Notes under the pieces: generated by a model
The model's input: only the letters and a program-made list of their open reading frames with translations
Databases searched by the model: none
What the model was told of the DNA's origin: nothing
Source of the DNA: Ciona savignyi
Lineage: Eukaryota > Chordata > Ascidiacea > Phlebobranchia > Cionidae
Assembly: GCA_000149265.1 (NCBI GenBank)
Contig: CH003228.1
Coordinates: 2,189,801-2,253,800, forward strand
Reading direction: 5' to 3'
Length of the DNA: 64,000 nt
Made by a program: the position numbers and the translations under genes
Shown here: piece by piece, positions 25,948-37,000 of the stretch
Position numbering within the stretch: position 1 is the first letter of the stretch
How the letters are laid out: each line of letters opens with the position of its first letter

Positions 25948-28036
25948 GAAACCCAACTGATATAGAATGGCTGCAATTGTACTTTATTGTGTTTTATTAT
26001 TATTTTGTTGCAACAGTGCTTATCACATGCAATATGATATGTTTAAATTTACTAAAGAAAAATGTTGTTTTCGTCTTTTTGTCGGTATAACTTATTGATG
26101 TTGCAAACTGTAGAGTTTTAATTTCACACTGCCTGTTTTTAATTGTACACTGCCTGTTACTACCACGGGTGAACCAACGGGTTTGTAGTTCGAAAATGAC
26201 GCGTATCGTTAACCCGAAAAAGCAGTTTGTTCCCTGGTAATAATTGGTGGTAAGGGTTGATACGGAGTGACACGATAAGGTCGAGAATAGTTGTTACGAC
26301 AATACGGAAATAATGCGTTTACGACGATACGATAAGCTTGATAAATGATGAGGATTCGACCATACGATACGGTTTTCAAAAGGGTTTTTAGCGGTACGGA
26401 AAATGCGGTATAAGAATAAAATCCTACACGGCAACTTATAAAGTAAATAATTCAGAAAGAAAGAAACCAATGCCATGCGGTCCAGTCATTTTGTGTGATA
26501 AGCCCGAGGTGTTAACCAGTTTATTTAAACCATGTACTTTAGTCATTGTTACTTCCGCGAGTGAAGCCAGGAGTTCCTAGTATAAGATTTGATACGGAGT
26601 GATACTATGATAACAGACCAACACTAAAAGTAGAAAATGGGGAGAAACTGCTTACTAAAACTATGGAAACTATTTTTAACCCTGCCCCGAGGCCCGAACA
26701 CGGAACACTGATGTTAACCACAGAACTACCCCTAACTTCAACCACATATTTAAAAATACCTCTAATGCCCCAATCTTCATTTTAAAGTTCATTTTCCCTC
26801 CTAGTTTTTCACATAAGATAGGCTTGAAAATAGTTATTACAAGGATAGGATTGGTACAGATGGCAAAACGACAATACGGGTTTCGGTAATAAATTAAATA
26901 AATAGATCAACTGTAAAAGTCCAGCTTAAATTACATGTAACACACACTTACCAAACTTTGGGATTTAACGATGAAAAAGCAGAATAAACATATAGGCCTA
27001 CACTATAAAAGCTTGTACAGTAACTAAATCAGAAAAAGCGTTTGCCATGCGGTCTAATAAAGGCGCATTTTTCCATTATTACGTAAAACGTTTATGACGT
27101 ATTTTATAACAGTTAAACATAGACATCAAGAAAGCATGTAAACAAACTGAAATAAACATTGAGTCGGGATATCTTACAGTCATTGTCCGACCGAATAAGT
27201 TGGTGGGTTACCTTTCATTTGAACGGTTGCAGATCCGAAATGATAGGTATTCGGTTTAGTTGTAAGGCAATGCAAGACAATTTGCAGGAACTAAGAAGTC
27301 TCGAGTTATCCAACAAAATTTGGCATACATGTGTTTTAAAATATGCTACAGCTGGTTAATGCAGTTTTGATCACTCCGAATTTTGGATGATGATCAGGCG
27401 TTTCCGAATGATCTAAGGAGCTGAACTATACATACACACACAATATTTTTGTGGGGAGAGAGGTTCAGTTGAAAGAGGTTCAGTTGTAAGGGGCTCAGTT
27501 GTAAGGGGTTTAGTTGTAAGAGGTTCAGTTGTAGGGGTTTAGTTGTAAAGTGTGTGTAATTTAAGCTGGACTTTTATCAGCTCGCTGATTGCCTGTAATT
27601 TGTTGTGTTTATCATTTTGCTCGTCTGAATTCCAACGGAATCCTACTTATCACACAAAAATTGAAAAGCGGGTTTTATTTACGTTATTATACAACTACAA
27701 ACATGGAAGCTGATTTTGGTGCCTTATAAAGTGTAACCAATAACTAATATTCACTTGCCTAAATATGTGGCGACCTTGGTAAAGTCCTACTTCAGTTTAT
27801 TTCCTTCTGATGACACAACACAGGACTTTTGTACAACACACAATGTATACAGTTAGGTAAGAAAAGCTATGTTGTAAATAACAAAAAGATGGTTGATTTT
27901 GCTTTTCAAAATAAACAAATTTCTTCTTTGAGATGTAATACTTGGTAAGGAAGTGACATATGATGACATCACACTGCACACGGCAAGCAGTGTTTACCAA
28001 ACTGATTAAAAAAATATAAAATGTGCAACACTTGAG
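25948..28036. other. Spacer remnants downstream of ACE C
   Basis: Two successive, decayed copies of ACE spacer sequence, at about 25.95-26.6 kb and 26.85-27.45 kb. Both contain the GCCATGCGGTC-like block and parts of the region found after copies A and B. Similarity stops at about 27450, next to a minisatellite. The rest, to the end of DCAF7 at 28037, has no recognised exon. Confidence 0.6.
27460..27548. repeat. 15-bp minisatellite, six units
   Basis: Six tandem units of consensus GRGGTTCAGTTGTAA, with single-base variants and one unit a base short. It lies just past the point where similarity to the ACE spacer ends, which suggests a link with the breakpoint. Confidence 0.85.
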
Positions 28037-31000
28037 TCAAACCCGTAAAATTTCCAAAGTTTTGTTATAGCAAATGGATATCCAATCGGGCTGCCCAGTA
28101 GCCCATTGTATTTGGTTTATTTCGCCATCCGCAGTGTATGCCAATATGGGATCTTCTATAGCGCGCGGCATTTGTTGTATGTCCCATATCAAAGCTTGGT
28201 GGTCATCACCTTGGTGGTTACGCAAGAATAATAAAGCTAATTATTTACATAAATGATCAAAGAAAAAAAATAGGAGTTTACTATAGGAAGCGTATTGCAT
28301 AGATATGTAGTCGGAGCAAAACACAAAGGTAATATAACATTCCAGATTGAAAATGGTATCCTGATATAATTTGATGATTTTGCTACAAAGTGTATGATGC
28401 TTAAATACGACACTCCATTAGAAAATGAACTTACCAGCAGTGCATACGTGGCATGAAGAGTGAGGAGCCCATGCAATCCCATTCACACAAGCTCGATGGT
28501 TGTTTAACTTTGCCACAGGTGTACATGGGACACGGACATCAAGGATTATCACCTAAGAATAGTGTCGAAACATAGGTTGATTTAGGTTTATATACATCAG
28601 GAAGTTAAAACATATACAATACATGGCATAATTCAAACTAAAACATATACAGGGCGTAATTTAAACTATATAGTTTTTACACATTCTTGGGAAAAACTAA
28701 AGTACGGTAATTCACATTTTTAATTTAAACGTTTAAAGTGTTTAATACCCATACAAGAACAAAATTTTGATTTAAACAAAATTGTTTTGGTATTTATATA
28801 ATATGACTGCTAAGATTATTGCATTAGTTTTACTAATAATATTGCTAATTAAGTTTTTATTTTTTTTTATCTTGCAATTGGAAACTATTGTTATTTATTC
28901 TTTTTACGCGTTTTGAATGATTATGATGATACTTATATGATTGATTATAGGATTAAAAAATAAAAGTGAAGAAGTAAACACATTGGCTGGATACCTCTAC
29001 TCCATCCATGGCCATTGTTGCGAGGTAGTTTGGGTCTTGTTTGTTCCAACACAATCGTAGCAGTGGTTGATGGGCTGGATCCTACGTTCATAGTGAGATT
29101 ATATTCAGAACACAACAAAGTAAAAGCCATACAAGTTTAGTAACAGGTTTAGTAACAGAGTATTGGACCAACAATGAAATTTGAAAGTGTGAAATCAGTT
29201 ATTATTAATAGCTTGTGTATGACATTACTGGCACATCTACTACCAAGTACATGACTGATTCATACACATGATTCAAACAGCATAATCACGGTATGAAATG
29301 GTAACAATATTTACTATAGGTTAGATAAATCCCAATTACATTTGTTTTAAAGGTATTTAGAAATTTATTTTAAATTACTAAAGACATTGTACAACATGGA
29401 TGTTAGATGTTAGTATTATTAAAATAAACACTTTTGAAGTCTAAATTAAGGAAAAAACTGAACCAGAAAACAATAAAAAGTTAGAAGCTTATTTTAATAA
29501 CAGCTTTTAATTGTACCACCCTTACCTCATAAATAATGGTGGAATGTTCCAGATGCCTTAGGTCAAACATCCTGACAGAGCCGTCAGCTCCTACAGAAGC
29601 AAACATATCACGACCTCCACCAGCTCTACTGAATGCAATGTCGTATACCTGCATGTGATGTCATCACTTAGTTTAAAATGAAGGATTGTATATAAATATG
29701 TTATATTTAAATACATAAGATATAATAAATACTGTAAAATTAACACTTTAGTATGAAAATTAATGTGGTTGTATATTTAATCCTTATGTGGAAGGCTAGT
29801 ATATACAGAAAATAAACATTCCATAACACTTGTAGGGTATGTATTTATAGAAAAAGAGCCTAAATGCATTCAAATTTGTACTATCATTACCTCTTTATCA
29901 TGCGCTATGAGTTGAGTTTTAACATGACCAGAAACAACATTGGTTCTTCCCAGCACTTGGCCTGTTTCCAGGCCCCATATAGTGCAGGTTGTGTCAATAC
30001 TACTTGTCCCTGTTGGGTACAATGAAGTTAGCTACTTCAAATGTAAAAAGATATTCAGGTTATTATGAATGAATTTTAAAATACAGTTTCCATGAAATTA
30101 ATATTTATGGTAGTGCAGAAAAAAAGAGCTAAGTACCGAGTAAGTTTGGTTCAACTTCATTCCAGTCGAATGCTGTAAGTGGGGCACAAAAATCAGAGTT
30201 CTTATTGTTGTTCAACAAGCACTCCAACCTTGCCTCAGAGTCCGAGACCTATAACATGACAATGAGTAATTGAATTGCATGGTGTTTTAAATATTAATGC
30301 CGATTTAAGGAGTAGCAATGTGCCAACTATAAGTTTTTTCAAAAAAATTGGTGTTAATATTATAGTTTAAAAAGCAACACAGAAAGAAAGTTATAAAGAA
30401 AAACTAACCACTCTCCATAGACGCAAGTAATCCCCACTGGTGGCCAACAAATCAGGAAAAACTCCTTTCTTATCTGGAATCCAAATAATCTTTGTGCATG
30501 GATAAGGATGATCAAACATGCTCCGGGATTTAAATTCCGATCTCTCTTCATCAAGGCTTACAATCTATTAGATGTAGGAGAATCATGACAATGAATACGT
30601 AATTAAGTGACCCACATACTGTATATTTATGTCTAAACAATCATTACATGAAGAATAAAACAAAAATCCCGTTCTTGGTTTTGTACCATTAGGTTCAAAC
30701 ATTTTAACATAAACGTACATAATAATGGGAACAGGTAAAACACAGATTTTATATCTAGTAAAACGCGATTTTTTTACACATGGGGGTAAAACACTAACAT
30801 CTATATAGCGCACAGGCACCAATAGTGATTTGACATAATACCATTTCTCTATTGACTGTTTACTACATTGAATTTACAAATGAACCATTCGACCTTTAGA
30901 TCAGGGACTTAATAAGATGACACTCTTAATAGCCTATATGGAAATTTGAAAATTTATACTAATCCCTAATCCATTCTAATGCTGTTAACCAGTTTGTGAA

Positions 31001-31281
31001 TTATTGGGTTGGGGTAAAATGCTCGATTTACAGAGTAAAGTTAAAAATTAAACCAACATGAAATAATGGTAACCTAATATGACAAAGTGGCAGCAATAAA
31101 ATAGAAACAAAACTAAAAAAAGGCTATTAATGCATACCTGAACTTTATTATTGTACTCTTCAATAAAACTTCCGATAGCCAATCTGAATCTTTTGTCCGG
31201 CCTCACACTCCAGTTCATAGCATATACAGTCCATGGAGCTTCATATTTATAGATTTCTTTTCTTTTTGGAACGGACACCAT
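28037..31281 (-). CDS. DCAF7: DCAF7/WDR68 WD40 adaptor
   Basis: WD40 beta-propeller scaffold that in animals binds DYRK1A/HIPK2 kinases and acts as a substrate adaptor of DDB1-CUL4. Eight exons, minus strand, 5' to 3': 31138-31281, 30409-30564, 30137-30248, 29891-30009, 29526-29648, 28995-29081, 28435-28552, 28037-28209. They join in frame to 343 aa, against 342 in human. The start is the ATG at 31281 ([20 protein letters not shown]), which aligns with the vertebrate start. Near-identical blocks include [40 protein letters not shown] and [20 protein letters not shown]. The protein ends LEILRV as in vertebrates. It is head to head with GORAB, 1.13 kb apart. The last acceptor (CCACCAAG) has a poor pyrimidine tract, but the reading frame demands it. 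Confidence 0.97.
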
Positions 31282-32410
31282 TGTTTGGGCTTGGCAATAC
31301 AAATTCTCTAGATGGGCAATCCAACTCTCATAATTAGATGTTGTTTTCAGTATTAATATACACCATAGCCTAATACTTGTAGAAGATGAGAGTCATGTCT
31401 ATTTGCATTCTGAAATAGGCTTTAGGCCAAAAATAAGAAAATATAAATACTTTAACAACAGTGTAATAAGGTATATATACATGTGTGTATAACAGCTAAT
31501 ATAAAATATACAATAATTATGCTGTTTTCAAGGCCTAACATAAAATCCAGAGCTTAAACGATCGTGAAGCTAACCAATAAAACTTTAATCGGGGTTTGGA
31601 AGTTCGACATACTGTATATGTGAACATTAACATCCCGAATTTGTATCTTAAAGTGATTGACGTCGTTGCAAAGTACTTTATAAAAGAAGTTATGCATTAA
31701 TTAAATGTTAAATGCCGGCAAAAAATAATTGTTTTGTTGTCTTTTATTTTTAGTTTTAAATTTTTTTGGTGAAAATTTTTTGTGAAAAATTTTGACTTTA
31801 ATATTAAAATCTACTGGGTTCCTCAGATATGGTGTCTTAACGTAGTAAACAATTATGGTTAGGGTAGGCTACTCAAAGGTACACACAAATAAAACCTTAC
31901 ATTTAACGATTCGTCGGTCTGCCACTAAACAAAACTATATATGTTGCTGTGTGTATTGTAAGAAATGCCATATACGTTTTCAAGCCAGAAATAGTAACTT
32001 TAGCAGAATTAATCGCACTTGTAGCATTGTGTGTAGATCTATTCGTTTATTTCTGTCGATTGCCCGTGTGATAACCCCCTTGGGTTTCCCATTCACGGGG
32101 ATAAAGATGAATATCCTATCCTCCTATCCTATATCCTATTTTTTGTGATTGATAAGTTGACCGATGCAATGTTTAAATTATGTAATGATCTGTTATGGCA
32201 TGTGTATTGGGAACTTAAAAACATTTTTTAAATAAATTAACTAACTTAGTACTTTATTCAACATTGCCGAATGCTCGCACCCCAGCATATTTTCACTCCA
32301 CCGACGCACCATAAATGGGGCGGTATAAGTGACACAACTATCGGTAGGTGGAGCTAAATATTGTTGACGTTGATCTGCAGAAGAGCCGTCAATCTTTAAT
32401 TGTAACAAAA
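31282..32410. promoter_or_regulatory. Shared DCAF7-GORAB upstream region
   Basis: A 1.13-kb interval between two divergent start codons, so it should hold both promoters and 5' UTRs. No TATA box or other site is clear enough to call. It contains a 5'-truncated SINE at 32058-32141. The part nearest GORAB is the least AT-rich. Confidence 0.5.
32058..32141 (+). mobile_element. SINE 3' fragment
   Basis: The 3' end of the main SINE only: GATTGCCCGTGTGATAAC, then CCATTCACGGGGATAAAGA, then TATCC repeats. The head and body are missing. Confidence 0.7.
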
Positions 32411-33451
32411 ATGTCTGAATGGGTGGGTTTTACAGACGAAGATTTACATAAATTTCAAAACGGGGACACTGGCATAAGATTAAACAAAGAAAGACCGAAT
32501 ATAGCAAAGCCAGTAGCAAAGAAAACTCGCCAAACTCAAGTAAACAACAGATCAAAACAAAAGCAAAGTCACGGAAGTTCGACACAGGCAACGAGTAATC
32601 TACGAAAGACATCGAACACAAACCAACAAGTGCCTTCGGCTGCATTTTTATCCAAATCAATAAATAAAGATTCAAAACCAAAAGAGGTTCAAGCAACATC
32701 AAAACGGGAAGACAAAATACCTGTGCCTGTAGCACCCATGTCAGAGACAACACCTGAAGCTAAAAAATGTGAAATTGAACAAAAAGCGGATATTGTAATT
32801 GATGATGCAGAAGTAAAAAAAAGGGACAAAATGAAACTTGAAGATGCTCAGCAACGGCAAAAGCAAATGGAAGAAAAGAATAGGAAGAAAAAGGAAATGC
32901 TGACAAAAGAAATTGCAGAAAGAAGAAAAAAAGCAGTTGCGGAGTCTAGCAAACTAGTGAAGATCCAAGCGGAACTAACTAAACTTGATCAGTTGCTGAC
33001 TGTTGATGTGTCAATACTTCGTGACCAAATTGATGCAGTTTGCTGGGAGTTTAGCCAAGCTCAGAGGCGATTCCAACAAGCAGAGATGGAATACATTGCA
33101 GCCAAAGTCGATCTTCATCACAAAACTACACGGAAAGAAGAACTCACTGAACATCTGTTTAATATAATACAAGCCAACGAGGAGAGAAAGGCGAAAAAGT
33201 TGGAAGAGCTGATGATTCAGCTAAACATGGAAGAAGAGGAACTCGAACATAGAGAGGAGGAGAGAAAAAAGAGGGAGAAAAGGGAAAAAGAAGAACAAAG
33301 AATGAGAGAAGAGAAAGAAAAACTTGATCAGATTGTAAAACCAGAGGAGAACATTGACTGTCTGACAGAAAGTACCCTCGATCAAGTTTCAAATGAAAGT
33401 TTACACGGTGCTACTAATGAAGTTGCCGAGAGTATACCAAACACAACATAG
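32411..33451 (+). CDS. GORAB: GORAB golgin (RAB6-interacting), intronless
   Basis: Coiled-coil golgin of the trans-Golgi, known in animals to bind Rab6/ARF5 and SCYL1 and to scaffold COPI retrieval; a centriole role is also reported. The product is 346 aa from the ATG at 32411 (MSEWVGFTDEDL). Residues up to about 125 are polar and low-complexity. Long charged coiled coils follow, at about 140-200 and 240-315. The family core is clear: LDQLLTVDVSILRDQIDA, AEMEYIAAKVDLHHKTTRKE, LTEHLFNIIQANEERKAKKL. The acidic tail is Ser/Thr-rich. The length is close to human (369-394 aa). The whole frame is one exon, whereas vertebrate GORAB has several, so the introns were lost or a retrocopy replaced the gene. 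An in-frame upstream extension to 32348 has no ATG and is not used. Confidence 0.92.
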   Translation: MSEWVGFTDEDLHKFQNGDTGIRLNKERPNIAKPVAKKTRQTQVNNRSKQKQSHGSSTQATSNLRKTSNTNQQVPSAAFLSKSINKDSKPKEVQATSKREDKIPVPVAPMSETTPEAKKCEIEQKADIVIDDAEVKKRDKMKLEDAQQRQKQMEEKNRKKKEMLTKEIAERRKKAVAESSKLVKIQAELTKLDQLLTVDVSILRDQIDAVCWEFSQAQRRFQQAEMEYIAAKVDLHHKTTRKEELTEHLFNIIQANEERKAKKLEELMIQLNMEEEELEHREEERKKREKREKEEQRMREEKEKLDQIVKPEENIDCLTESTLDQVSNESLHGATNEVAESIPNTT

Positions 33452-34031
33452 GCCTAACTAATTTACCTACATATGCTCTGCTTGTTATTTATATACATGG
33501 TGCACTTAATTACACATATTTACTTTACTTGCGACGGAATTATTTAACGAGAGTCATGAAATTAATACCAAAAAATAGTTTATCGAGATCAGTGGTGGGC
33601 AACTTCCTATTTGTCGGGCTAGATGTAATAAAATGAAGTCCACGGTGGGCCAGATTATAACATGAATAGTTTTTAATATCTTAATCACATTCACTAATGC
33701 AAAAGTCACATTACAGGATATGGTAGATAAAGACTTGGGGCGCGGGCCTTATGTTGCCCATGCCTGATCTAAATTAATATTATTTCACCACTTATCATAA
33801 CAAACGCGGATTAAAGCATAAAGTTTGTAAAATTTTTCATAGAAGCCAAAAGAAGATTTAATGAATTTAATATAACAGGTCAATGTCAAACAGTGAAATT
33901 AAACAACTAATAGCTAAAATCTATATATCAAATAAGTGCAACATAAGTTAAACTTTATAAGTACAGGTGAATTACTCTACTTTGGAACCAAGTAAAGCTA
34001 AATAAAGTACCACATTTGTTAAAAAAGTGAT
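33452..34031. other. GORAB-RGS22 tail-to-tail spacer
   Basis: Short spacer between two convergent genes. It holds one hAT MITE (33590-33766) and is otherwise plain AT-rich DNA. Confidence 0.6.
33590..33766. mobile_element. hAT-type MITE, about 177 bp
   Basis: The left end is CAGTGGTGGGCAAC and the right end GTTGCCCATGCCTG, whose reverse complement matches the left at 12 of 14 bases. This is the classic CAGNGNTGGGCAA terminus of the hAT superfamily. Flanking 8-mers ATCGAGAT and ATCTAAAT look like an aged 8-bp target-site duplication with two differences. There is no open frame. It is unrelated to the MITEs at 1594 and 45885. Confidence 0.85.
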
Positions 34032-37000
34032 TCAGTCTATCATAATTATAGGGGCTGGAACTTCTGGTTTTTGCGTTGACAATTTCTGTTTCTTTGTAGC
34101 TTCTCCATGTACTTTTTTGATTACGTTTTTTGTATTTTCACTGCTTACAGATGATTCTTTTACTTTGCTTGTAATCACCTAAAGAGGCACGGTTAACTTT
34201 TGAGAACATGCAGTATAAGGAAAACACATGTGGTGACGGTATTAGATCGGATACTCCTGATATGGGTATTATACTATTAACATGCTCAAACAGAAATGTT
34301 TTAGTGTATTGTTTAACTATGATGGTAAACAAATGGTACAGCCACTATTAAACCACCTAAAATTCAATTTTCTTTAAACAAACGATAATAATTAATGTCG
34401 ACACTAAGTCACCAAAAGGCTAAAATTTATATCTGTAATCTCACTCGGTCCTTCTGTTTCTTCTTCCCCTTGGCAGTGGAAGTATCCACACTCCCTTCAT
34501 TCATCTCATCAGAGTCCGAATCAACCACACTTGGCTCACTTGATACGTCTAAAACGATAGATAATTGTTTTTGAAAGACCAAAGGGTGAAATTGGACCTT
34601 TAATTCATAACAATAAATACAAAGAAATACATGAATAACATTAAGAGGGAACACAAACCACCAGCCAAGATTAGCAAATTAAAGTAATTTACCAAAGTAC
34701 AACCATGCAAAAGTATCAATTGAATCAAGCAAATGCATAATTCCGACCTTCAAACATGAATATCCATTTCTTGTCCAAACAAACCAATATAAAAACAAAA
34801 ATATACAAGAGTGCATATCAAATACCAGGCTTTACATATAAAAATGAGGCCAAAGAAGTGGTTAATGTTGTTCTTACCCACATCCCGTGGTGGAAGAGCT
34901 TCAGGTGGAATCCGACCTTTCACCTCATTTTCCATCAGTAGCAGATGACGTTGTCGTTCCAAACCTTCAATGTGCTTTCCATATGACCAGGTTAGTTGGT
35001 TGTGACGACTGTCTGACATCAAGCTCTCGGCTATCTCACTCCCCTTAGTGGATAAAATGTCAGGCAAATCAAGAGTGTCAGCTTCTCTTGCTGCCTTTGC
35101 TTCTTCCTGGTAAAACATAATAATTTACAATTTATTTAAACAGGATAATTAAACCTTCCAGCCAAAGAGACTTTATTGTCCGGCACGTTAGTCTAGTGGT
35201 TAAGTGCGTCGCCTTTTAATCGAAATGTTGTAGGTGCGAAACTGGTCGCTAGCTAGTCGGTTGTGTCCTTGGGCAAGGCACTTTACAGTCATTGCCTGGA
35301 CCCAGCAGATTAATGGGTTCCATCAAATTAAAGGCACGTCTCCATACACAACACACTGCAATAGCTCCGGTAACCCAACGGTGGGCGCGAGGTGATCTGA
35401 CGATTGCCCGTGTGTTAACCCCCTTGGTTGTCCCATTCACGGGAATAAAGATGAATTCCTATCCTATTCTATCCTATCCTCCTATCACAGCATCGCTGTT
35501 TAAGAACCATAACCAAAACGACTTTAAGTCCATAGAGATTTGTATTAAAATATTTTAAAAAGTTGTTAGTGGCAAAAAGAATCAGCTTAGCTGAAGCACT
35601 TACTCTGAGCAGTGCTTCCTCCTCCTGCTCTTTTATTTGTTTCTTTATTCTCTCCATCCTCTTCTTCCTTTGCCTTTCCAAAGTTGATGAGATCTTCTCA
35701 TCACTGAGATTCTTCCGAAACTCACAGAAACCATTCCAGTGCGTGAACAACACTCGAAACACACGTAAGCTGTGTAGTTTCTTTGCATTAATTTAAAGTA
35801 ACAGACCAAAAAGGAAGTGTGAGTTGAGGTCTTTCAAAATTCTGCTAACCTACTAACTGGCTTAAAAGTTATCATCTCAATATTATTTTGTAATTTTTTT
35901 CGGTTCAAATATCTATAGAATATATCCAGGAATGAAAAATCACAAGGAGCATTATAACACGGACAATTGTCAGAATATCTTACATATATTACAGGGTTGT
36001 CGGGTGTGTTGTGGAATATGATTAAGTTCTACTTAAAATCAAGGGGTTCAAGCAATGTCCCGCTAAGCGGCATTCCTAACAACACATCCGACTACCTAGC
36101 GGCTAATTTAAATCTGCAACCCTTCGGCTGAAAGTCAATGCACTAACCAAATAGCTTGGTTCGACATACAGCACACTGAAATGTAACCTGACTGTGAGTT
36201 TGTGATTTAAACAATCACACAAGTTGTAATTAGAACTTATAATACTTCCTACATTTTATAACATTAGGAGAGAAACATTAGTATCCAATCTAAATTCTAC
36301 ATGTAGTATGATTCAAGATGTTGAAATTTTGTTTCACAATATGTTACCTGTAAAGACATGCTTACCTGAGCCTCTCGAAAAACATATGGTCCCATTTCCT
36401 TCCATTTTTCAAGAATTTTTTCAGCCATTTCAGTTGAAATATCAATTTGTAGACTTGGTGGAATATGAGAGTTGATAAAACAATTAACGATTGAAATGAC
36501 TTTGGCTTCAATCGCAGATAAATCATTGTGAATATGACAGAAATCCTTAAAAGAAAGCACAGGTAATGAAAATTTAATTATGCACATCCATAAGCAATGG
36601 ACATTGAAGTTCTGTAATAGACTAAAGCACCAGCTTTAAAACATCAATGCAAGCACCAAACATTTAACAATGATGCAACTGAATGACTTTTACACCGTAC
36701 AGGATAAAAACTGTGATAACAGAAATGGCAAAATATTGTTTATGTAATACATAGAAATAAGTTGATTCCTACATGCACCTATATACAACAAACTGAAAAA
36801 GGGCTTACTTTATATTTCTGTACTTCAAGCCAGAAGAGAACATTGTTTTCCAAGAATTCTCCTTTTAAGGAAACATATTTTCTAAACTGAGAAGCTGTAA
36901 TTTTATTTGTGAGACCTCTTCGAAATTCCATTAAATCTCTTGATGATGATTGCCACCGATTGTCCAACAGCTAGAAAACAAAATTTGTGTATTAAATGAG

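Noticed and set aside
27159-27359. A 66-codon open frame after ACE C
   Set aside because: It lies in duplicated spacer DNA. The matching places after copies A and B do not keep it open.
33159-33392. A Ser/Phe/Leu-rich open frame opposite GORAB
   Set aside because: It is the antisense of the Glu/Lys coiled coil, a well-known artefact of such composition.
35178-35260. Possible tRNA gene
   Set aside because: The head has box-A-like and box-B-like motifs but no good acceptor stem, and it is the 5' end of a repeated SINE.
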